A stretch of DNA of 16,493 nt from Candidatus Lindowiibacteriota bacterium (GTDB taxonomy: Bacteria; Lindowbacteria; 2-12-FULL-62-27): NCBI GenBank assembly GCA_023249255.1, contig JAHFCY010000046.1, positions 1 through 16,493 on the forward strand, in the 5' to 3' direction. Position numbers and translations under genes: made by a program. Below, piece by piece: positions 7,520-13,718 of this stretch (position 1 is the first letter of the stretch; the number at the start of each line of letters is the position of its first letter). Below the pieces are notes generated by a model. That model saw only the letters and a list, made by a program, of their open reading frames with translations, made no database searches and was not told the DNA's origin.

Positions 7520-7756
7520 TCAACCCACCTCGTCCGGCGTCAGCGTCTTCAGCGTCAAGGCATGGATGGCATCGGTCGCCATCTCCTCCTTGAATATTCC
7601 GTAAATCATCTGGTGCCGCTGCATCCGAGTTTTACCCAAAAACGCCGGCGAAATCACCGTCACCGCGATGTGATCGCCGCCGCCCATGTCCTGCACCTGC
7701 GCCTGCGATCCCGTCAACGCCTCTTCAATTCGCCTGCGAATTTCATTTACATCCAT
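7520..7756 (-). CDS. BolA family protein, IbaG/BolA2-like
   Basis: The protein is 78 aa. The BolA fold is shown by SPAFLGKTRMQRHQMIYGIF (36-55), IHALTLKTLTPDE (64-76) and the invariant His of IHAL. The loop GGGDHI (25-30) carries a histidine in the variable position, as in IbaG (GDGSH), so I place it nearer IbaG/BolA2 than E. coli BolA. Such proteins bind a [2Fe-2S] cluster jointly with CGFS glutaredoxins, using the conserved His residues, and take part in cluster trafficking. The immediate glutaredoxin neighbour is the expected partner. The start is supported by GGAGG (minus strand, 7762-7766), five bases before the ATG. Confidence 0.92.
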   Translation of the reverse strand: MDVNEIRRRIEEALTGSQAQVQDMGGGDHIAVTVISPAFLGKTRMQRHQMIYGIFKEEMATDAIHALTLKTLTPDEVG

Positions 7757-7832
7757 CCCGTCCTCCCGAATCTCTCCAAAGACTATCCGAGACCCGGTTT
7801 TTTTTCAAGGCATCCAGCCGGCGGTGCGGATC

Positions 7833-8696
7833 TCAAATTTTCAGCCTGGAAAAAATAGCGCGGCTGGAAGGCGACTTGTTCAGCGTGTAGAAATGGATGC
7901 CGGGAGCGCCGCGGTCGAGCAGGTCCTGACACTGCCGGACGGCGCAGTCAATCCCGAATGACTGGACCTTCTGGGCGTCGGTATGAATTTTTTCCAGCTC
8001 GTGGATCATGCCGTCGGGAAGATGAGCGCCGCACATTTTCGTGAATTTCTGAATCTGCGCGTAGTTGGTGACCGGCATGATGCCGGGGATGATCGGAACC
8101 GTAATGCCGATCCCGCGGGCACGGGTGACGAAATCGAAATAGTCGCGGTTGTCGAAAAAAAGCTGAGTGATCACGAAATCAGCGCCGGCGCCGACTTTGA
8201 ATTTGAGACGCTCGAGGTCAACCCGCCTGTCCCGGCACTCGACGTGGCCTTCGGGATACCCCGCGACGCCGATTGTGAAATCGTACCGGCCGCGGATGGC
8301 CGCGACCATTTCATCTGCATGGGAAAATCCATCCGGGTGCGGTTTAAAATCGCTCTCTCCTTGCGGCGGATCTCCTCGAAGCGCGAGGACGTTCTCGATG
8401 CCTTCATGCCGCAGCCGGTCGAGCACGGCGAAGACCTCCGTACGCGGCGATCCCACGCACGTCAGGTGCGCCACGGCTTCAATGCCAATTACGTTTCTGA
8501 TCCGCGACACGATCTCGACCGTTTTGTGCCGCGTACTTCCGCCCGCGCCATACGTGACGGACACAAACGACGGATGGTGTTTGCGTAAAACCTCAATGGT
8601 TTTGTAGAGATTTTTTTCACCCTCTGCAGTTTTCGGCGGAAAAAATTCAAACGAAAAAGTCCGGCCGTTCTTTGCGAGCATTTCCGAAATTCGCAT
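7833..8696 (-). CDS. metF: 5,10-methylenetetrahydrofolate reductase (MetF)
   Basis: This flavoprotein reduces methylene-tetrahydrofolate to 5-methyl-tetrahydrofolate, the methyl donor for methionine synthesis. Its 287 aa match the bacterial single-domain length. Motifs are FEFFPPK (16-22) with catalytic Glu17, VTYGAGGS (47-54), HLTCVG (77-82), LALRGDPP (104-111) with the flavin-tuning Asp109, AGYPEGH (145-151), TQLFFDN (177-183), PGIMPV (204-209) and GIHFYTLN (266-273). It starts two bases after the RNase H stop, with no evident Shine-Dalgarno sequence, so translation is probably coupled to that gene. The 76-bp gap downstream to the BolA gene holds that gene's ribosome site and an A-run but no convincing terminator. 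Confidence 0.95.
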   Translation of the reverse strand: MRISEMLAKNGRTFSFEFFPPKTAEGEKNLYKTIEVLRKHHPSFVSVTYGAGGSTRHKTVEIVSRIRNVIGIEAVAHLTCVGSPRTEVFAVLDRLRHEGIENVLALRGDPPQGESDFKPHPDGFSHADEMVAAIRGRYDFTIGVAGYPEGHVECRDRRVDLERLKFKVGAGADFVITQLFFDNRDYFDFVTRARGIGITVPIIPGIMPVTNYAQIQKFTKMCGAHLPDGMIHELEKIHTDAQKVQSFGIDCAVRQCQDLLDRGAPGIHFYTLNKSPSSRAIFSRLKI

Positions 8697-8698
8697 GG

Positions 8699-9364
8699 TC
8701 AGGATGTACTACGGACGCCCCAATTTTCCAACGTGAACGCCAGTTCTTCGGCACTTTTGCATTTTTTGTACCGGACGCCCCGGCGGCCTTCAACGGCCAT
8801 ACGACATTTTTCCCACTCGCGATAAAACTCCAGCGCGCCTTTTTCGAACACGACATAAACAGGATACCGCACGCGCGGAAGAGGCGGCAAACGCCCTGAC
8901 GCCAAAGACGCAGTCTCTACGTCAAACGCTTCGTCCCGCAACCGGATTTTTTTCTTCTGCGAGAACGTCTGGGCAATGTCATTGGCGCACTCGTTCTCGC
9001 GGTTGCCGGCGTGGGCGGGGACTTTGCGATATTCGACGCGGGGGCCGGAAAGCGCGTCCAGCGCTTCCCAGAGGTCCTGATTCCCGACCGGCGTTTTGTC
9101 GGTTTTCAAAAATCCATTTTGACGCCACTTTTGGATGTACCGCGTGATGCCGTCGATGACATACGCGCTGTCGGAATGGACGACAGCCCGCGCGCCGTCT
9201 GGAATTTTCCGGAGCGCCTCAATAACCGCCGTCATTTCCATCCGGTTGTTTGTGGAATGAGATTCGAATCCGCCTATTTCACGGCGGCGGCCGCCGCCAA
9301 GGATGACCGCGCCCCAGCCGGACGGCCCTGGATTGCCGCTCGTGGCGCCGTCGGTGTAGATCAG
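8699..9364 (-). CDS. rnhA: Ribonuclease HI with C-terminal hybrid-binding (viroplasmin-like) domain; probable CTG start
   Basis: The enzyme degrades the RNA strand of RNA-DNA hybrids. Reading the frame upstream of the first ATG (9241) restores the missing family N terminus: LIYTDGATSGNPGPSGWGAV and onward. Counting from the CTG at 9362-9364 (221 aa), the four catalytic acids are Asp5, Glu43 (NRMEM), Asp65 (HSDSAY) and Asp129 (ENECAND), with His118 in the flexible loop (PAHAGNREN). Starting at 9241 would lose Asp5. No ATG, GTG or TTG occurs in frame between the upstream stop near 9497 and 9241. CTG preceded by GAGAG is therefore the best start; ATC or a sequence error are alternatives. Residues about 170-218 (PVYVVFEKG, then WEKCRMAVEG and VRYKKCKSAEE) match the RNase H1 hybrid-binding domain, usually N-terminal. 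It begins 37 bp after ppdK and ends 2 bp before metF. Confidence 0.85.
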   Translation of the reverse strand: MIYTDGATSGNPGPSGWGAVILGGGRRREIGGFESHSTNNRMEMTAVIEALRKIPDGARAVVHSDSAYVIDGITRYIQKWRQNGFLKTDKTPVGNQDLWEALDALSGPRVEYRKVPAHAGNRENECANDIAQTFSQKKKIRLRDEAFDVETASLASGRLPPLPRVRYPVYVVFEKGALEFYREWEKCRMAVEGRRGVRYKKCKSAEELAFTLENWGVRSTS

Positions 9365-9370
9365 ATAACT

Positions 9371-9398
9371 CTCGTTACTCGTCGCTCGCCACTCGTTA
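9371..9398. repeat. 7-bp tandem repeat, four degenerate copies
   Basis: Four successive heptamers are ctcgtta, ctcgtcg, ctcgcca and ctcgtta, followed by a decayed ctttt. They fill nearly the whole gap between the ppdK stop (9402) and the RNase HI start (9364). On the transcribed minus strand each unit ends in CGAG, so the last one may supply part of the RNase HI ribosome site. Such heptameric tracts change length easily. Confidence 0.75.
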
Positions 9399-9401
9399 CT
9401 T

Positions 9402-12047
9402 TTATCGAAGCGCGGCGTGGGCCGCGGCCAGCCGCGCGATCGGCACGCGGTAGGGCGAACAGGAAACGTAGTTGAGGCCGATCCTGGCGCAGAAAATCAC
9501 GCTGGATGGCTCGCCGCCGTGTTCGCCGCAGATGCCGAGCTTCAGTTTCGGTTTTACCTTTCGGCCTTTCTCAGCCGCTATTTTCATGAGCGACCCGACG
9601 CCTTCCTGATCCAAGACCTGGAACGGATCCTCCTTGAAGATCTTCTGCTCGACGTACAACGGCAAAAATTTTCCGGCGTCGTCGCGGGACAGGCCAAACG
9701 TCATCTGCGTGAGATCGTTCGTGCCGAACGAGAAAAACTCGGCGACCTCAGCGATCTTGTCGGCCGTGATGGCCGCGCGCGGAATTTCGATCATGGTGCC
9801 GACGGTGTAGGCGACCCGCATGCCGCGTTCGGTGAAAACCTTCAAGGCCGTCTGGTCGACATCGGCCTTGCAGCGCTTCAGTTCCTCCACGTCGCCGACG
9901 AGCGGGATCATGATCTCGGGATGGACGTCGATGCCGTGGGATTTTTTGCACGTGCATGCGGCTTCAAGAATCGCGCGGGCCTGCATGCGATTGATCTCCG
10001 GAAAGGCGATGCCGAGCCGGCAGCCGCGATGGCCCAGCATGGGATTGAGTTCGTGGAGTTGCTCGTTTTTCTCGCGGAGTTTTTTGGCCGGAAGACCGGT
10101 CTTGATCGCAAGGTCCTCGATTTCCTTGTCCGTGTGCGGCAGAAATTCATGGAGAGGCGGGTCAAGAAGACGGATCGTCACGGGCCGCGAGCCCATCGCT
10201 TTGAAAATGCCGACGAAATCGTCACGCTGATACGGCAGAAGCTTGGCCAGCGCCTTCTCGCGCTCCGCGAGCGTGTCGGCCAGAATCATTTCACGGACGG
10301 CGTCGATCCGGTCGCCTTCGAAAAACATGTGCTCGGTCCGGCAAAGGCCGATACCCTCGGCGCCGAACCGGACGGCGACGGCCGCGTCGTGCGGCGTGTC
10401 GGCATTCGTGCGGATGTTGATCTTGCGAAACGTGTCGGCCCACGCCATGAGCGTTCTGAAATCGCCGGAATTCGGGTCGGGATCGACGAGTTTGGCTTTG
10501 CCGAGCAGCAGGCGGCCGGCGGACCCGTCCAGCGTGACCCAGTCGCCCTCGCGCAAGATGTGCGGACCACACCGCATGATTTTTTCGGCGTACGACATGT
10601 GCGCATCGCCGGATCCGGCCACACAGCACTTGCCCATGCCGCGCGCCACGACGGCCGCATGCGACGTCATGCCGCCGCGCGAGGTCAGAATTCCCTGCGC
10701 CGCGACCATGCCGCCGATGTCCTCCGGCGACGTCTCGATCCGGCACAAAATCACTTTTTCGCCTTTCGCCGCCCAGGCTTCGGCATCTTCCGCCGAAAAA
10801 ACGATGCGGCCCACAGCCGCGCCCGGCGACGCCGGCAATCCTTTCGCAATCTGCGTGACCTTCGCTGAAGGATCGATCATCGGATGCAAGAGCTGATCGA
10901 GCTGTTCGGGCTGGACGCGAAGAATCGCCTCTTTTTTGGTGATGAGTTTCTCCTTCACCATGTCCACCGCGACCTTGACCGCGGACGCGCCGGTGCGCTT
11001 GCCACTCCGGCACTGCAACATGAACAGCCGGTTTTCCTGCACCGTGAACTCGATGTCCTGCATGTCGCGATAGTGTTTCTCGAGTTTTTTCTGAATCGCC
11101 ATGAGCTGGCGATACGCGGCGGGAAACGCCTTCTCCATCTGCGAAACCGGCAGGGGCGTACGGATGCCGGCCACGACGTCCTCGCCCTGCGCGTTGACGA
11201 GAAATTCGCCGTAAAATTTGTTCTCGCCGGTTGACGGGTTGCGCGTGAACGCAACGCCCGTGCCCGACGTGTCGCCCATGTTGCCGTAGACCATCGACTG
11301 GACGTTGACGGCTGTGCCCCACTCGTCCGGAATTTTATTGAGCCGGCGATACGTGATCGCGCGGGTGTTGTTCCACGATCCAAATACAGCCCCGATCGCT
11401 CCCCACATCTGCTCTTCCGGATCGTCCGGGAAATTGACGCCCTTGCGTTTTTTGATGGCCGCCTTAAATTCCCAAACGAGATCCTTGAGATCCTGCGCGG
11501 TGAGTTGCGTGTCGAACTCGACCCGCCGAGACTTTTTCTTCGCGTGCAGGATGACTTCGAACGGATCCTCCTCGGTCTTGCTCTCGGGTTTCAGGTCGAG
11601 GACCACGTCGCCGTACATCTGCACGAACCGGCGGTAGGAGTCGTACGCGAACCGTTCATTTTTCGATTTATTGATGAGGCCCTGGACGGTGCGGTCGTTC
11701 AGCCCCAGATTGAGAATGGTATCCATCATGCCGGGCATCGACGCGCGCGCGCCGGACCGGACCGAAACGAGAAGAGGATTGGCCGGATCGCCGAATCCCG
11801 CAGCCATGTGTTTTTCGATCTTGGCCAGCGCGTCCCTGACCTGCTTCGCCAGCTCCTTCGGATACTTTCGCCCGTTGTCATAATAGTGGGTGCAGACATC
11901 GGTCGTGATCGTGAACCCGGCCGGAACCGGAATTCCGATGTTGACCATCTCGGCGAGATTGGCGCCCTTGCCGCCGAGCAGATTCTTCATCTTCGCCTCG
12001 CCATCCGCCTTTTTGCCCCCGAAAAAGTACACGTACTTCTTTGCCAT
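9402..12047 (-). CDS. ppdK: Pyruvate, phosphate dikinase (PPDK)
   Basis: PPDK interconverts pyruvate + ATP + phosphate with PEP + AMP + PPi, serving gluconeogenesis or PPi-linked glycolysis in the cytoplasm. The 881 aa include an N-terminal ATP-grasp domain (FFGGKKADG near 8-16, [12 protein letters not shown] near 23-34, [21 protein letters not shown] near 95-115). The phosphohistidine swivel domain is [16 protein letters not shown], with catalytic His463 and the Thr two residues before it that regulatory proteins modify in some members. The C-terminal PEP-binding TIM barrel includes [29 protein letters not shown] and [10 protein letters not shown] with catalytic Cys840. The length and active-site positions agree closely with the 874-aa clostridial enzyme (His455, Cys831). 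I chose the ATG at 12047 because AAGGAG lies 9 nt upstream; an in-frame ATG at 12065 has no such site. A terminator just upstream suggests its own promoter. Confidence 0.97.
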   Translation of the reverse strand: MAKKYVYFFGGKKADGEAKMKNLLGGKGANLAEMVNIGIPVPAGFTITTDVCTHYYDNGRKYPKELAKQVRDALAKIEKHMAAGFGDPANPLLVSVRSGARASMPGMMDTILNLGLNDRTVQGLINKSKNERFAYDSYRRFVQMYGDVVLDLKPESKTEEDPFEVILHAKKKSRRVEFDTQLTAQDLKDLVWEFKAAIKKRKGVNFPDDPEEQMWGAIGAVFGSWNNTRAITYRRLNKIPDEWGTAVNVQSMVYGNMGDTSGTGVAFTRNPSTGENKFYGEFLVNAQGEDVVAGIRTPLPVSQMEKAFPAAYRQLMAIQKKLEKHYRDMQDIEFTVQENRLFMLQCRSGKRTGASAVKVAVDMVKEKLITKKEAILRVQPEQLDQLLHPMIDPSAKVTQIAKGLPASPGAAVGRIVFSAEDAEAWAAKGEKVILCRIETSPEDIGGMVAAQGILTSRGGMTSHAAVVARGMGKCCVAGSGDAHMSYAEKIMRCGPHILREGDWVTLDGSAGRLLLGKAKLVDPDPNSGDFRTLMAWADTFRKINIRTNADTPHDAAVAVRFGAEGIGLCRTEHMFFEGDRIDAVREMILADTLAEREKALAKLLPYQRDDFVGIFKAMGSRPVTIRLLDPPLHEFLPHTDKEIEDLAIKTGLPAKKLREKNEQLHELNPMLGHRGCRLGIAFPEINRMQARAILEAACTCKKSHGIDVHPEIMIPLVGDVEELKRCKADVDQTALKVFTERGMRVAYTVGTMIEIPRAAITADKIAEVAEFFSFGTNDLTQMTFGLSRDDAGKFLPLYVEQKIFKEDPFQVLDQEGVGSLMKIAAEKGRKVKPKLKLGICGEHGGEPSSVIFCARIGLNYVSCSPYRVPIARLAAAHAALR

Positions 12048-12056
12048 GATCGTTTT

Positions 12057-12062
12057 CTCCTT
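12057..12062 (-). promoter_or_regulatory. Ribosome binding site of ppdK
   Basis: The minus strand reads AAGGAG here, 9 nt before the ATG at 12047. This decides the start over the in-frame ATG at 12065, which has no purine-rich site at proper spacing. Confidence 0.8.
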
Positions 12063-12099
12063 CATGCTTTCTTTTTTTTAATGAGTCAGTTGACCGAAC

Positions 12100-12132
12100 A
12101 AAAAATCCCGCGGAGCGTACGTCACAGGGATT
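12100..12132 (-). terminator. Probable intrinsic terminator after the cyclase gene
   Basis: On the minus strand AATCCC (12132-12127) pairs with GGGATT (12109-12104) around a long loop of about 17 nt. The 3' arm runs into a T tract, six Ts in all. It lies 62 bp after the cyclase stop and 52 bp before the ppdK start. The stem is short and the loop long, so efficiency may be modest, but position and T-run fit. The remaining bases at 12133-12194 show nothing further that I recognise. Confidence 0.5.
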
Positions 12133-12194
12133 GAGGCGTCAAGGGAGATTCTGGACCGGAAGGGACAGAAATGATCCGCAGACCGAAGGATGTT

Positions 12195-13718
12195 TCAGCG
12201 GATTCGATAAATCTGAACTTCTCCTGCGCGGCCTTTGACTGACTTTTCGCCAACCCGTTCGGCGCTTTCGAGGACGCCTGCGGCGCGGGCGGTTTCCGCA
12301 GTGACCAGAATTTCTTCGGGTCCGGCGATGCCGACCAGGCGCGCCGCGACATTGACGACATCGCCGATGACCGTGTACTCCATCCGCATCGCCGATCCGA
12401 TGGTCCCGACCGTCGCCTCGCCGGTGGCGATTCCGATGCCAAAGCGGATGGGCCGACCGGAGCGCGTCTGGAGACCGCGGCAGGATTGGAGGATGTCCCG
12501 GGCGGCTTTGATGGCGCGAGCCGCGTGATCCTCCTGCGCGATGGGCGCGCCGAAAAAAGCGAGGACGCCGTCGCCGGTAAATTTGTCGATGGTCCCATTC
12601 TCACGAAAGATGGCCTGAATATTGGCGGCGAAAGCGCGATTGAGACATTCGAGCAATTCATCAGGCGGCAGGGTCTCCGCCAATGCCGTAAATCCGCGGA
12701 TGTCCGTGAAGAGCACGGTGAGCAGCCGCCGCTCGCCGCGAAGGCCCTGTGCCAAGCCTCCACGGCGGACTTCATCGGACACAGTCGGCGAAAAAAATCT
12801 GGAAAGCGACGCGCGCTCCTCGGTCTCGCGGCGGACTTCCTCGATCAAGCGCGTATTTTCAACCGCCGTGCCGGCGAGGTTTGCGAGAACGATGAGAAGA
12901 CGCAGGTCGGCGGCGTCGAACGCCCCGGCCCGGCCGCGGTTTTCGACCACCGCCGCGCCGACCACCCGCTCGCGCCCCCAGAGCGGCGCGACCATGGCTG
13001 AGCGGATAGTCCCGGCGGCCAGAGACGCGCCGGCGAGACGCTGATCCCGGCCGGCATCCGCCGTCACGAGCGCCTCGCCCGATTCCATCGCGCGCGATAG
13101 AAGCGTCCTGGAAAAGGGAAGCGAGTCGGCGGTTTCGATTCCCGCGCGGGAGAATACGAGTTCGGGTTTGGTATTGCCGCGCAAAAAAATTGCGCATCGA
13201 TCGGCATCAAGCGTATCGAGGATAATGCGCGCGATTTTCTGCAGGAGTTTTCCGATTTCGCGTTCGCCCTGAAGCGTCAATCCCAGTTGCAATAACGCCT
13301 CCAGCCGCGTCGCTTGCGCCGAAGGATCTTTGTGCGGCGATTTGCGGGAGGGTGGCATCGAAACCTGGGAATGGGCCTGCGTGGATTGAACCATCACAAC
13401 GTCCGTCGAATCCGTCCGCGCATCCTCTTCGTCACTCATGACCCGGAGAGAGACCGGCCCTATCCCGATGATATCACCCGGTTTTAATTCACGGGATTTG
13501 ATTCGCTCGCCGTTGACACTGGTTCCGTGAGCGGAACCCAAATCCTCAATCATCAATCCGACGCTTCGGCGGATGATCCGCGCATGTTTGCGGGAAACCG
13601 CCGGATCCGCCAGCGCGAGATCGTTGTCTGCCTGCCGACCGATCGAAACGACCTCTCCGATCGGAACTTCCCGGCCGCTTTCCGGCCCGTCAATGACGGC
13701 GATTCGGTACGCGGTCAT
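12195..13718 (-). CDS. FHA-GAF-class III adenylate cyclase
   Basis: The 507-aa protein has no membrane segment. An FHA domain (residues 1-95) shows the phosphothreonine-binding pattern: IGR at 26-28, SRKH at 42-45 and the NG turn at 69-70. A Pro/Ser/Gln-rich linker (100-135) leads to a GAF domain (about 138-290), which in other proteins binds cyclic nucleotides or other small ligands. A coiled linker (290-310) precedes the cyclase domain (about 330-480). That domain shows metal-binding Asp339 in LFTDIRGFT and Asp383 in DKFTGDGVLAFFG. Lys379 and Asp453 are the adenine-selecting pair, and Asn456 and Arg460 of VVNVAARL are transition-state residues. All key residues are present, so it should make cAMP as a homodimer. 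The ATG overlaps the stop of the propeller gene (ATGA), indicating translational coupling and probably shared function. Confidence 0.92.
   Translation of the reverse strand: MTAYRIAVIDGPESGREVPIGEVVSIGRQADNDLALADPAVSRKHARIIRRSVGLMIEDLGSAHGTSVNGERIKSRELKPGDIIGIGPVSLRVMSDEEDARTDSTDVVMVQSTQAHSQVSMPPSRKSPHKDPSAQATRLEALLQLGLTLQGEREIGKLLQKIARIILDTLDADRCAIFLRGNTKPELVFSRAGIETADSLPFSRTLLSRAMESGEALVTADAGRDQRLAGASLAAGTIRSAMVAPLWGRERVVGAAVVENRGRAGAFDAADLRLLIVLANLAGTAVENTRLIEEVRRETEERASLSRFFSPTVSDEVRRGGLAQGLRGERRLLTVLFTDIRGFTALAETLPPDELLECLNRAFAANIQAIFRENGTIDKFTGDGVLAFFGAPIAQEDHAARAIKAARDILQSCRGLQTRSGRPIRFGIGIATGEATVGTIGSAMRMEYTVIGDVVNVAARLVGIAGPEEILVTAETARAAGVLESAERVGEKSVKGRAGEVQIYRIR

Noticed and set aside
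7757-7832. T-run near 7798-7805 as a terminator of metF or of a plus-strand transcript
   Set aside because: It reads as an A-run in the metF direction, and no plus-strand gene ends here; the adjacent CCG/CGG dyad is too short.
9417-10868. 483-codon plus-strand open frame antisense to ppdK
   Set aside because: The length is striking, but it mirrors the PPDK coding strand, has shadow-type composition and no domain pattern. PPDK is unambiguous on the other strand.
12048-12065. In-frame ATG at 12065 as the ppdK start
   Set aside because: It lacks a Shine-Dalgarno sequence, whereas the ATG at 12047 has AAGGAG at ideal spacing and gives the usual PPDK N terminus.
12079-12095. GTCA-GT-TGAC dyad upstream of ppdK as an operator
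   Set aside because: It is only a 4-bp arm dyad next to the presumed promoter region; too short to call without conservation.
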